In this document: positions 1 through 6,044 of the stretch, piece after piece | How positions within the stretch are numbered: the first letter of the stretch is position 1 | Layout of the letters: each line of letters opens with the position of its first letter | DNA from: JAULUH01 sp032111745 | Lineage (GTDB): Bacteria; Chloroflexota; Anaerolineae; JAAEKA01 | Assembly (NCBI GenBank): GCA_032111745.1 | Contig: JAULUH010000499.1 | Coordinates: 1-8,366, forward strand | Reading direction: 5' to 3' | DNA length: 8,366 nt | Made by a program: the position numbers and the translations under genes | Notes under the pieces: model-generated | The model's input: only the letters and a program-made list of their open reading frames with translations | Database searches by the model: none | What the model was told of the DNA's origin: nothing

Positions 1-84
1 ATACAGGTAGTAGCCGCCGACGGCCGCGGCCAGCACGGCGAACAACACGAGGGCAATAGGCCATCTTCTTCTCTGCTTTTTCAT
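1..84 (-). CDS. N-terminus of a membrane-anchored or exported protein (partial)
   Basis: Reading leftward from an ATG at 84-82, 28 codons remain open to the window edge. The peptide starts with a basic stretch (MKKQRRR) followed by about 20 mostly hydrophobic residues (WPIALVLFAVLAAAVGG) and then YYLY. This is the layout of a signal peptide or N-terminal membrane anchor. A strong Shine-Dalgarno sequence, GGAGGA on the minus strand (plus positions 89-94), lies 4 nt before the ATG and supports the start. The rest of the protein is outside the window, so its function cannot be assigned. Such anchors are common in periplasmic adaptor proteins and lipid-facing or cell-wall proteins, but nothing here discriminates. 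It may be co-transcribed with the abiE pair upstream of it, 167 nt away. Confidence 0.6.
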   Translation of the reverse strand, partial: MKKQRRRWPIALVLFAVLAAAVGGYYLY

Positions 85-184
85 GAGTTCCTCCACGCCC
101 TGTCACCAGGACGCGACCACCACGCCAACGTGCCGGCAACGTTCTTTTCCTGAGGATACCAAATACCTGTTTAGAAAGTATGAA

Positions 185-205
185 GAACAGCTTGACTATC
201 TGTTC
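185..205. promoter_or_regulatory. Small inverted repeat GAACAG-N9-CTGTTC
   Basis: A perfect 6-bp inverted repeat (185-190 and 200-205) lies in the AT-richer gap between the abiE toxin stop and the start of the leftmost gene. A further half-site CTGTT is at 167-171. It could be a regulator site for the leftmost gene or a weak hairpin after abiE. There is no U-tract, so it does not look like an intrinsic terminator. The meaning is uncertain. Confidence 0.2.
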
Positions 206-251
206 AGATGTCCCAGTCCTCGATAGAACATCCATCGGCGCCGGGTTGATG

Positions 252-1139
252 TCAGATCCGGGTGAGATCGTCTACCATGCGTCCAAAGAGCTGTCGCTGC
301 CGGCCGTAAGGATCCTCGGCCAGTAGAGCCTCGTCGCCCGTAAGTTGCGCGAGAAAGGCGTATCCCTGCTGAACGCCGCGAATGATGTCTTCTGGACTCG
401 TCGTTGCTTCCCCCCGGATCAGTCGTCGTAGATCAGACCATTCGTAGTGAGCTTGGGGCAGCCCTGCCAGGAAGGCCCGCGGGTCGAAGGCGAAACGCGT
501 CTCCCAGCACTTGAGCACGGCGATGCGTCGTACCAAATCCCTGTCAAAACGCAGTCGGGTGAACTGGTAGAGATCATAGAGGTCACGCACACGACTGCGT
601 TGGGCGGCCGCTCGCACCTTCTCACCGATAATCTCATGGACGTCAAGCGCTGGTGGCTCGGGAGGCGTGATGCCTAGCCACTCAAAGTAGCGTTCTGGGC
701 GCAGTGCTGTAGATCTGACGGGCAGGAGTGGCATCGCTCGAAAGCTGACCTGAAGACCAAAGAGGCCGGCTGTCACCCAACTATGCCGGTAGGAGACTTC
801 AGCACCACAGGAATCGGCGGTGGCGTAGTAATCCGAATCTCGGATAGTAAATGTGATGCCATAGAGCGTCTGATCATGCAGGCAGCTGGCTAGTTCCAGC
901 ACGAACGCTTCTGGTTCGGTATCGGTGGTCGCAGTGAAATCCAGATCAAGGCTGAAGCGCCCCTGCCCGCCTAGAATCAATTTGCGAATCGCCGTACCGC
1001 CCTTGAAAGCCAACTGTGTGAGCAAGCTGCTGTCGGCGAGAATGCGTAGCACGTAGGTCAGGACGATTTCCCGCTCTGCAATGTCCAGGTCCACACCGGC
1101 GTCTGCCGCATACCATTGCACCAAGCGCTTTTCGATCAT
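252..1139 (-). CDS. abiEii: AbiEii/AbiGii-type nucleotidyltransferase toxin (type IV toxin-antitoxin)
   Basis: This 295-residue protein is the toxin of an AbiE module, a DUF1814/COG2253 nucleotidyltransferase. All four family motifs are visible. F45-K-G-G-T-A50 is the nucleotide-binding loop. D65 and D67 in SLDLDF supply the metal-binding acidic pair. E169-I-I-G-E-K174 is the third motif, and R185-D-L-Y-D189 is the fourth. Length is normal for the family and nothing is truncated, so the enzyme should be active. AbiE toxins act in the cytoplasm, bind nucleotide and block growth; in other bacteria the system gives abortive phage infection or stabilises mobile DNA. The ATG at 1139-1137 overlaps the antitoxin stop by one base (TAATG), so translation is probably coupled. 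Base composition looks less GC-rich than the metabolic genes to the right, which would fit acquisition by transfer. Confidence 0.9.
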   Translation of the reverse strand: MIEKRLVQWYAADAGVDLDIAEREIVLTYVLRILADSSLLTQLAFKGGTAIRKLILGGQGRFSLDLDFTATTDTEPEAFVLELASCLHDQTLYGITFTIRDSDYYATADSCGAEVSYRHSWVTAGLFGLQVSFRAMPLLPVRSTALRPERYFEWLGITPPEPPALDVHEIIGEKVRAAAQRSRVRDLYDLYQFTRLRFDRDLVRRIAVLKCWETRFAFDPRAFLAGLPQAHYEWSDLRRLIRGEATTSPEDIIRGVQQGYAFLAQLTGDEALLAEDPYGRQRQLFGRMVDDLTRI

Positions 1140-1960
1140 TAGCGTACCTCGATATCACCCAGCAGTTCCCGGTTCGGTACGTTGTCTACAATCCGCCAGG
1201 TCGCTTGATATTCGCCCCCACGCCCCCAGCGACTGGGCTGGCCCAGGTAGCACGTGTTCTTCCCGGTTCCGTTAAGCAAACCCTCGCGCGTCTCGCTGTC
1301 CACAGACAATCTCAATAGATCGATTAGGTATCCGAGGCGCTGTACCAAAGATTGGGAACGGAAACGCAGCGCATAGTCCACCAGACGAGGCCAGTCCAAT
1401 CGGACTCTACCCCGCCATAGCATCGCGGCTACCTCTGGGATGTCACCGGCGTATTGCGGCCGGTCGAGGCAATCGAGAACTGTCTTCTCGAGCTCAGCCA
1501 TTTGCACATGGCTGCCATAGGCATCCACCTGGGTGGCGCCGAAGAACTTGTGTGGGGGTTGGACCACAAGTCGGTATTCCTTGTTGCGCACGAGCAACAG
1601 TCCCTCCCGACGCGTGGTCGTGGCGATATAGACGGTAGCCGCCGCCTGGGTTGATAGACCGTGGAAATAGGCCGCCGTCGCGTAGGAGAAGTAATAGGGT
1701 TGCACCAGCACGCTGCCAATGAAAAGGGGATTGGTGTCAGGGAATGCATAGACACCACGTTCGGCAGGGATCAGCTCGTACTTGCCTGGCACGATCGGCG
1801 CTAGCCAGCGGCGGCGCGCTAATCTGGAGAGCACTTGGCGCGCTTGGTCGTAGGAGACGTTGAGGATTGTCATCGCTTCTTCGATGGTGACAATCGGTTG
1901 CTTCTCCCATTCCAGGTGCAGGATGAGCTGCGATTCCAGCGCGGACAGGGGGCGTGACAT
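1139..1960 (-). CDS. abiEi: AbiEi-type antitoxin, transcriptional regulator (type IV toxin-antitoxin)
   Basis: A 273-residue AbiEi-family antitoxin directly upstream of its toxin. The first 70 or so residues form a winged-helix DNA-binding region (EEAMTILNVSYDQARQVLSRLARRRW, positions about 27-52, given in pieces here: EEAMTILNVS then YDQARQVLSRLARRRW). The rest matches the AbiEi core, with the recognisable SYATAAYFHGLS segment near residue 95 and ELEKTVLDCLDRP near 155. AbiEi proteins repress their own promoter and neutralise AbiEii without forming a stable complex, which defines type IV systems. The frame also allows a TTG at 1963, but ATG at 1960-1958 is preferred because AGAGG (plus 1966-1970) lies 5 nt before the ATG and only 2 nt before the TTG. 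The stop overlaps the toxin start. Confidence 0.88.
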   Translation of the reverse strand: MSRPLSALESQLILHLEWEKQPIVTIEEAMTILNVSYDQARQVLSRLARRRWLAPIVPGKYELIPAERGVYAFPDTNPLFIGSVLVQPYYFSYATAAYFHGLSTQAAATVYIATTTRREGLLLVRNKEYRLVVQPPHKFFGATQVDAYGSHVQMAELEKTVLDCLDRPQYAGDIPEVAAMLWRGRVRLDWPRLVDYALRFRSQSLVQRLGYLIDLLRLSVDSETREGLLNGTGKNTCYLGQPSRWGRGGEYQATWRIVDNVPNRELLGDIEVR

Positions 1961-1965
1961 CAAGG

Positions 1966-1977
1966 CCTCTTTTTAGA
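1966..1977 (-). promoter_or_regulatory. Ribosome binding site and leader of abiEi, copy 1 of a repeated motif
   Basis: The minus-strand 12-mer TCTAAAAAGAGG contains the Shine-Dalgarno AAGAGG and sits 5 nt before the abiEi ATG. Exactly the same 12-mer recurs at 2127-2138, also shortly upstream of a TTG-ATG pair. Confidence 0.6.
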
Positions 1978-1987
1978 AACTACAGTG

Positions 1988-2010
1988 TTTGTGATTGAAT
2001 GTGTCACAAA
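1988..2010. promoter_or_regulatory. Probable AbiEi operator, inverted repeat TTTGTGA-N9-TCACAAA
   Basis: A perfect 7-bp inverted repeat with a 9-bp spacer, 23 bp in total, lies 28-50 nt upstream of the abiEi ATG, where its promoter should be. Characterised AbiEi antitoxins bind inverted repeats of about this size over their own promoter for negative autoregulation. The arms resemble CRP half-sites (TGTGA/TCACA), but the spacer is 9 bp instead of 6, so a CRP-type site is less likely. The -10 and -35 boxes are not clear. Confidence 0.5.
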
Positions 2011-2021
2011 GACGGACCTAT

Positions 2022-2219
2022 CTAAGACAATTCTAGCTCAGGACTGCTAGACGCGCAAAGCACCAGAGCTCGAGTTTCAGCAGCAGTCAGGCCAGCAAAG
2101 GCGGCCAGATCGATCATCAACTGGGACCTCTTTTTAGATACCCCGATCCCTGGCAAAATCGCCTCTGCACCAATTTGACGGCGCCAACGAGCGGTGTAGT
2201 ATGGTGCTGTCGCAGACTG
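2022..2219 (-). pseudogene. Short open frame, possible gene remnant or 31-residue peptide
   Basis: On the minus strand, 65 sense codons are open between a TAA at 2222-2220 and a TAG at 2024-2022. The reading has a protein-like composition: PYYTARWRRQIGAEAILPG, then IGVSKKRSQLMIDLAAFAG, then LTAAETRALVL. There is no good start near the upstream stop, which suggests the 3' end of a gene whose 5' part is lost. Alternatively, a 31-codon gene could start at the ATG at 2117-2115, or at the TTG just before it. That pair is preceded by the AAGAGG Shine-Dalgarno at 2127-2132 (6 nt before the TTG, 9 nt before the ATG). The frame ends just upstream of the abiEi promoter. I do not recognise the family; an unrelated chance frame remains possible. 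Confidence 0.25.
2127..2138 (-). repeat. Second copy of the TCTAAAAAGAGG leader motif
   Basis: Identical over 12 nt to the abiEi leader at 1966-1977 and in the same orientation. In both places a TTG-ATG pair follows within 9 nt. It could be a duplicated leader or a ribosome binding site for the short frame. Confidence 0.5.
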
Positions 2220-2297
2220 TTACTTCGGGCTGGCGTGTGAGACTACGCCGGTCTATCTCCAAACCAATTCATAATTCCAGAGAGGTGAGTCTTCTTC

Positions 2298-3308
2298 ATG
2301 ACAACCAGGACGCGCGTCGCACTCATTGGCTGCGGCAGCATGGCCCTGTGGCATGTCCGGGAGATGCTCCGGCATGCGGAGACCACGGGGATCACGGTCA
2401 TCTGCGAGCCGTCGCAGGCTAACTATCAACTGGCTGTGGAGCTGTTCGAGGCCACCGGCCTCAAGGCTCCTCCCAACGAGCCGGATCTCAACCGGCTCTT
2501 GGCTGCCTTTGCCCTGGACGCTGCCTTCATCGTGACCCCCCACGTCTTCCACCACGACCAGACGGTGGCGTGTCTGGAGGCCGGCCTGGACGTGTTGCTG
2601 GAGAAGCCTATGGTGATGAACGCGGGGGAGGCCGAGAGCCTGATCGCCGCGCAGCGGCGCAGCGGGCGCCTGGTGGTGGTGGCTTTTCCCGGCAGCCTGT
2701 CGCCCTCGATTCGCACCGCGGTGGGCATGCTGCGCACAGGCATGCTGGGCCGGCTGCTTAGCATCAGCGCCACAGCCTGGCAGGACTGGGGGCCGAACAC
2801 CGCCGGCACCTGGCGCCAGGTGCCGGAAATGGCCGGGGGTGGCTTTTTGTTCGATACCGGCGCCCATATGCTGAACACGGTAGTCGACCTGGCTGGCGAG
2901 GAGTTCGCCGAGGTGGCAGCCTGGCTGAACAACAACGGCCGGCCGGTGGAGATCCTGGGCATGGTCATGGGCCGCCTGCAGTCCGGCGCCTGGGTGACGA
3001 TGCACGGCTGCGGCGAGACCATCCCCACCTACGGCAGCGACGTTCGCGTGTTTGGCACACAGGCCATCCTGCGCACCGGCATCTGGGGCGAGCGCCTGGA
3101 GGTTCAGCGCGCCGGCGGCAAGCGCCTGCGCAAGGTGCCGGTCCCGCCGTCCACCGGCGTCTGGGAGCAGTTCATGGCCGTGCGCCAGGGGTTGATCCCC
3201 AATCCCTGCCCGCCGGAGGTGGGCCTGCGCATGGCGCGGCTCTATGATGCGATCAGGGAGTCGGCAGCCCAGGGGGGACGGCCGGTGCGCGCTATACCTG
3301 GGAGTTAG
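2298..3308 (+). CDS. Gfo/Idh/MocA-family NAD(P)-dependent oxidoreductase
   Basis: This 336-residue cytoplasmic protein has the usual length of the Gfo/Idh/MocA family, which oxidises or reduces sugars, inositols or their derivatives with NAD(P). The N-terminal Rossmann fold opens with V-A-L-I-G-C-G-S-M (glycine motif at residues 11-15). The family EKP motif is at 102-104, its lysine being the usual catalytic residue. GGGFLFDTGAH at 180-190 supplies the D-x-x-x-H signature that begins the C-terminal alpha/beta domain. The ATG has a good ribosome binding site, AGGTGAG at 2283-2289, with 8 nt spacing. The exact substrate cannot be read from sequence. The convergent GH130 phosphorylase next door suggests a role in the breakdown of a beta-mannoside or related glycan. 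The last 17 bp overlap the end of that gene. Confidence 0.87.
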   Translation: MTTRTRVALIGCGSMALWHVREMLRHAETTGITVICEPSQANYQLAVELFEATGLKAPPNEPDLNRLLAAFALDAAFIVTPHVFHHDQTVACLEAGLDVLLEKPMVMNAGEAESLIAAQRRSGRLVVVAFPGSLSPSIRTAVGMLRTGMLGRLLSISATAWQDWGPNTAGTWRQVPEMAGGGFLFDTGAHMLNTVVDLAGEEFAEVAAWLNNNGRPVEILGMVMGRLQSGAWVTMHGCGETIPTYGSDVRVFGTQAILRTGIWGERLEVQRAGGKRLRKVPVPPSTGVWEQFMAVRQGLIPNPCPPEVGLRMARLYDAIRESAAQGGRPVRAIPGS

Positions 3309-4305
3309 ACCTGACGAAGTCGACGATCTCCTGCACGTAGCCGAAGGCCAGGCAGACCACCGTGTCGGCGCCGCCATAGTAGATCGCCAGGCGGCCCGTG
3401 GCGCCATCCACCAACGCGGCGCAGGGGAAGGCCACATTGGGAACGTCGCCCACCTGCTCGTAAGCCATGTGGGGCGCCAGCAGGTACGGATCGCCGCGGG
3501 CGATGACCTGCCACGGCCGCTCCAGGTCCAGCAAAGCGGCCCCGAAGCTGTAGACGAAGCCGTTGCAGGAGGTCAGGACGCCGTGGTAGATCAGGAGCCA
3601 CCCCTCGGAGGTTTCGATGGGTGTGGGCCCGGCGCCGATCTTGGTGCTTTGCCAGCCGCCGGTCGTGCCCATCACCCAGCGGTGGCGGCCCCAGTGGGCC
3701 ATGTCCGGGCTTTCGCTGTAGAAGACATCGCCGAAGGGGGTGTGGCCGTTGTCGCTGGGCCGGCTGAGCATGGCGACCTTGTCGCCGATGCGCCGCGGGA
3801 AGAGCACGCCGTTGCGGTTGAAGGGCAGGAAGGCGTTCTCGAGCTGGTAGAAGGTCCGGAAGTCGTAGGTGTAGCCGACGCCGATCGTCGGGCCGTGGTG
3901 GTAGTTGCACCAGGTGACGTAGTAGCGGTCCTCCAGCCAACACACCCGGGGGTCGTAGCCGTAGGTCCAGGGATTGATCTCCGCCGCCACCGGGTTATCT
4001 GGTATGAACTGGATGCGCTCGGGGCTCAGCGTCCAGGCGATGGCGTCCGGGCTATGGCCGGCGTGCAGCTGCATGGCGCGGCTGCGGGTGTCGACCCGGA
4101 ACACGCCGGCAAACTCGCCCTGGAAGGGTACGACGGCGCTGTTGAAGATGCTATTGGAGATGGGTAGGAGGTCGCGGGGAATGATTGGGTTGGCGGTGTA
4201 ACGCCAGACGACGTCGCCGGAGCCGGCAGGCCGTTCTTCCCAGGGCAGGTTGGGCAGGGGGGGTGCTATGACGGAGAGGGAACCCGTGCGCGGTGGTTGG
4301 GGCAT
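3292..4305 (-). CDS. GH130-family glycoside phosphorylase (beta-mannoside type)
   Basis: A 337-residue member of glycoside hydrolase family 130 (the former DUF377), five-bladed beta-propeller enzymes that mostly phosphorolyse beta-1,4- or beta-1,2-mannosides and release mannose 1-phosphate. Family landmarks are ANPIIPRDLLP at 38-48, YGYDPRV at 115-121 with D118 as the likely general acid, KIGAGPTPIETSEGWLLIYHG in two pieces (KIGAGPTPI at 222-230 and GWLLIYHG at 235-242), and YYGGADTVVCLAFG at 309-322, a nearly invariant C-terminal block. Length is typical for a family member without extra domains. No signal peptide is visible, so it should act in the cytoplasm on imported oligosaccharide. The ATG at 4305 lacks an obvious Shine-Dalgarno, but homology to the family begins soon after, so the start cannot be far off. 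A few members of this family are hydrolases, and the subfamily is not resolved. Confidence 0.85.
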   Translation of the reverse strand: MPQPPRTGSLSVIAPPLPNLPWEERPAGSGDVVWRYTANPIIPRDLLPISNSIFNSAVVPFQGEFAGVFRVDTRSRAMQLHAGHSPDAIAWTLSPERIQFIPDNPVAAEINPWTYGYDPRVCWLEDRYYVTWCNYHHGPTIGVGYTYDFRTFYQLENAFLPFNRNGVLFPRRIGDKVAMLSRPSDNGHTPFGDVFYSESPDMAHWGRHRWVMGTTGGWQSTKIGAGPTPIETSEGWLLIYHGVLTSCNGFVYSFGAALLDLERPWQVIARGDPYLLAPHMAYEQVGDVPNVAFPCAALVDGATGRLAIYYGGADTVVCLAFGYVQEIVDFVRSNSQV

Positions 4306-4332
4306 GGAGCAATCAGCTTTCTAGTTTGGGGT

Positions 4333-4440
4333 GGCGGAAGCCCGCCGGCGGTTCGCTTCGGCGGAGTCGAGGCTTTAGCCGGCACTCCGGCTAAGGCCTC
4401 GACTCCGTGCCCGGAGCGGCTGAAGCCGCTACTACGAACC
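4333..4440. repeat. Palindrome cluster, REP/BIME-like intergenic element
   Basis: Several palindromes are packed between two minus-strand genes. The main one pairs 4363-4382 with 4387-4406: a 20-bp stem with one G-U wobble and a CACT loop. To its left, GGCGG (4333-4337) pairs with CCGCC (4342-4346), and CCGCCGGCGG (4342-4351) is a perfect palindrome. To its right, AGCGGCT (4415-4421) pairs with AGCCGCT (4424-4430) around a GA loop, followed by ACTACGAACC. I recall similar GGTTCGTAGTAGCGGCTTCAGC-type ends as dispersed repeats in Chloroflexota genomes, but cannot check this here. With no U-tract it is not a classic terminator, though it could stop or stabilise transcripts of the corrinoid-protein gene. 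Confidence 0.7.
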
Positions 4441-5148
4441 GGGGCCGGGTGAAGCCTCAGCTGCGGCCGCAGGTTGCTGCAACAAGCGCTGGCATAGCCG
4501 CACGCCCGTCATGGCGTCCGTCACCCACGCATCGGCGCCCACGTAGCGGCACACCTGCTCGTCCAGTTGATTGCCACCCAGGATGATGGGGACGGAGGCG
4601 ACGGCCCTGTCGGAAGCCGAACGGATGGCCTGCACCGTGTCGCGCATGCTGTCGTAAGAGCTGGTGAGCAGCCCTGACAGCCCGACGATATGGGGCCGGC
4701 GCTCCATTGCCCGGGCGACGAAGTCGGCGGCAGGTACGTCTACTCCCAGGTCGTGTACCGCAAAGCCGTAGCTGGTCAGCAGCAGGCTCAAGCTGTTCTT
4801 GCCGATGTCGTGGATATCGCCCGCTACGGTGCCCAGCAGGATCACGCCCGTTTCGTGCCCGGAAAAGCGCCCCTCGATCACCGGAGCCAGCAGCTCCATG
4901 ACCTGGCGAGAGATCTCGCCCGCCATGATGAGCCCGGCCAGGTAGTATTCCTGGCGCTCGTAGCGCTCGCCGACCTGGCGCAGGCCCTCCTGGCAATCCT
5001 CGACAATCGCCAGGGGATCATCGCCTTGCGCGATGCGCGCTCGCACCAGGGCTAACGCTTCCGGCTCCGCCAGCTCGGCTACCAAACGAACCAGCTCAGC
5101 GCGCTGGCCCGGTGGGTCAGATGGTCGATCCATGCCCTGGCCTGTCAT
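4432..5148 (-). CDS. Corrinoid (B12-binding) methyl-carrier protein, GntR-linked copy
   Basis: A 238-residue protein of the MtaC/MtbC/MttC type, the carrier that holds a methyl group on its cobalt between two methyltransferases. Residues about 18-95 form the helical cap domain (B12-binding-2), and about 100-225 the Rossmann-like B12-binding domain. GDIHDIGKN at 110-118 carries the D-x-H-x-x-G motif, with H113 as the lower cobalt ligand. GLSGLLTS at 156-163 and GG at 191-192 complete the cofactor site. The ATG at 5148-5146 overlaps the regulator stop as ATGA, so this start is preferred over any longer reading into the regulator gene; translation is probably coupled. The tail PAAAAEASPGPGS is low-complexity, and its last codons lie in the palindrome cluster. 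Its partner methyltransferases are not adjacent. Confidence 0.88.
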   Translation of the reverse strand: MTGQGMDRPSDPPGQRAELVRLVAELAEPEALALVRARIAQGDDPLAIVEDCQEGLRQVGERYERQEYYLAGLIMAGEISRQVMELLAPVIEGRFSGHETGVILLGTVAGDIHDIGKNSLSLLLTSYGFAVHDLGVDVPAADFVARAMERRPHIVGLSGLLTSSYDSMRDTVQAIRSASDRAVASVPIILGGNQLDEQVCRYVGADAWVTDAMTGVRLCQRLLQQPAAAAEASPGPGS

Positions 5149-5930
5149 TCCTGGATTCCGATCTTGGCCGTGAACTGCAGGCGGTCGCTGGGGATGATAA
5201 ACCAGCCCCAGCTCAGTGGCCGGTTGTCGAAGTCGTAGAAGAGGTGTTCCAGGTAGAACGCCGCTGCGGGCAGCGGCTTGTGCAGTAGCTCGGCCTCCTC
5301 CGCATTCATCAACGCCGCTTCGATGGTGAGCTGGCCCCACTTCAGCAGGCTGTTGGCGGCGTTGGCGAACAATCCCTGCAGCGAGGTCACGTCCATCTCG
5401 GCCTCCACGATCGGCCGGGTGGGGTCATAGACCAGGTACGCCCGGTGATAGAAGACGGGGCCGTCGTCGCGGCTGAACAGACGCCGGATGTAGATGGCGG
5501 TGGCGCCAGCCGGCAAGTCCAGCTTGCGCGCGGTGCGCTCGTCGGCCGAGACCACCCGCACATCCAGCAGCTTGATGGCGCCCTCCGGCTCTCGCCCCAG
5601 CAGGTTCTGCAGGTCCTGCAGGTCGAAGACCGCCGTGCCGAGCTCCAGGAACTTGACGAAAGTGCCGCGGCCCTGGGCCGTGCTCACCACGCCCTGGTCG
5701 GCCAACAGGTTGATTGACCGGCGCACGGTCATCGGGCTGATGCCGTAGCGGTGGCATAGCTGGGCTTCGGAGGGCAGCTGGTCACCCGGCCGGTAGAGCC
5801 CTTCGGCGATCTGCCGGCGCAGGAAATTGGCCAGCTGTACATAGGCCGGCTCGTAGGAGTCCCGGTCGATCTGGTAGCCGCTTTTTGCCGCCACGCGTGG
5901 TTCTTGGTTCATGTCGTGATCTGCCGTCAT
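5145..5930 (-). CDS. GntR-family (HutC/UTRA type) transcriptional regulator
   Basis: A 261-residue repressor-type regulator, counted from the ATG at 5930. The GntR winged helix covers residues about 26-93, with GDQLPSEAQL near 49-58, YGISPMTVRRSINLL at 62-76 and GRGTF at 87-91. A UTRA effector-binding domain follows to the C-terminus (IKLLDVRV, YIRRLFSRDDGP, LTIEAAL, FYLEHLFYDFDNRPL). UTRA domains bind small metabolites, and here the ligand should reflect the methylated substrate of the corrinoid system. The frame is open to an ATG at 6032, but that start would lie upstream of the best minus-strand promoter and over the ribosome binding site of the divergent gene. ATG 5930 or 5912 is more likely; neither has a clear Shine-Dalgarno. 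It is coupled to the corrinoid gene through ATGA and probably controls both flanking carriers. Confidence 0.85.
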   Translation of the reverse strand: MTADHDMNQEPRVAAKSGYQIDRDSYEPAYVQLANFLRRQIAEGLYRPGDQLPSEAQLCHRYGISPMTVRRSINLLADQGVVSTAQGRGTFVKFLELGTAVFDLQDLQNLLGREPEGAIKLLDVRVVSADERTARKLDLPAGATAIYIRRLFSRDDGPVFYHRAYLVYDPTRPIVEAEMDVTSLQGLFANAANSLLKWGQLTIEAALMNAEEAELLHKPLPAAAFYLEHLFYDFDNRPLSWGWFIIPSDRLQFTAKIGIQE

Positions 5931-5962
5931 TATGCACGGTCTGCGACCGTTCTGCAACCCTC

Positions 5963-5991
5963 TTGACAAATCCCCTATACCAGGATAAACT
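5963..5991 (+). promoter_or_regulatory. Sigma70-type promoter for the rightward corrinoid-protein gene
   Basis: The -35 box TTGACA (5963-5968) is a perfect match. A 17-bp spacer leads to the -10 box TAAACT (5986-5991). Transcription should start near 5998, giving a leader of about 47 nt that ends in the AAGGAG ribosome binding site at 6031-6036. Confidence 0.7.
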
Positions 5992-6002
5992 GTTTTTGTC
6001 AA
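5974..6002 (-). promoter_or_regulatory. Sigma70-type promoter for the leftward gntR-corrinoid operon
   Basis: On the minus strand, TTGACA (plus 5997-6002) is followed after 17 bp by TATAGG (plus 5974-5979). Transcription would start near 5967, which leaves a leader of about 37 nt before the ATG at 5930 and rules out the longer regulator reading. It interlocks with the rightward promoter. Confidence 0.6.
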
Positions 6003-6044
6003 CTTCCCTAGATAACTATAGATCTGGCCCAAGGAGATGTCCCT

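Larger units (their letters stand above)
1961..2297. other. Intergenic stretch between abiEi and the oxidoreductase gene
   Basis: About 335 bases without an established gene. From left to right it holds the abiEi leader and operator, a minus-strand open frame of 66 codons that may be a gene remnant (2022-2219), a second copy of the TCTAAAAAGAGG motif (2127-2138), and the ribosome binding site AGGTGAG at 2283-2289 for the plus-strand oxidoreductase, 8 nt before its ATG. I see no convincing promoter for the oxidoreductase, no tRNA and no intrinsic terminator. Confidence 0.6.
5963..6002. promoter_or_regulatory. Inverted repeat TTGACAAA-N24-TTTGTCAA spanning both promoters
   Basis: The 8-bp arms (5963-5970 and 5995-6002) are perfect, and their centres lie 32 bp apart, about three helical turns. 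Each arm contains the -35 box of one promoter. It may be a regulator site for the GntR protein, or simply the result of two facing promoters with consensus -35 boxes. Confidence 0.45.

Noticed and set aside
1988..2010. CRP/FNR-type site
   Set aside because: The arms are similar, but the spacer is 9 bp where CRP needs 6 (FNR uses TTGAT-N4-ATCAA); position and size fit an AbiEi operator better.
2253..3437. Long minus-strand open frame opposite the oxidoreductase
   Set aside because: It has composition typical of antisense to GC-rich coding DNA (many H, A, R, Q), no recognisable domain, and fully overlaps a gene with clear family motifs.
3244..4167. Long plus-strand open frame opposite the GH130 gene
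   Set aside because: Low-complexity, valine/glycine/aspartate-rich antisense reading; the GH130 motifs on the other strand are decisive.
4363..4406. Intrinsic terminator for the corrinoid-carrier operon
   Set aside because: The stem is strong, but no run of T follows on either strand, and neighbouring palindromes point to a REP-like element instead.
5149..5340. Longer N-terminus for the leftward corrinoid carrier
   Set aside because: The extension is an out-of-frame reading of the regulator 3' end; the ATGA overlap at 5148-5145 gives a natural start.
5931..6032. Longer N-terminus for the GntR regulator starting at 6032
   Set aside because: The added residues do not resemble the family. The start would lie upstream of the minus-strand promoter and over the ribosome binding site of the divergent gene.
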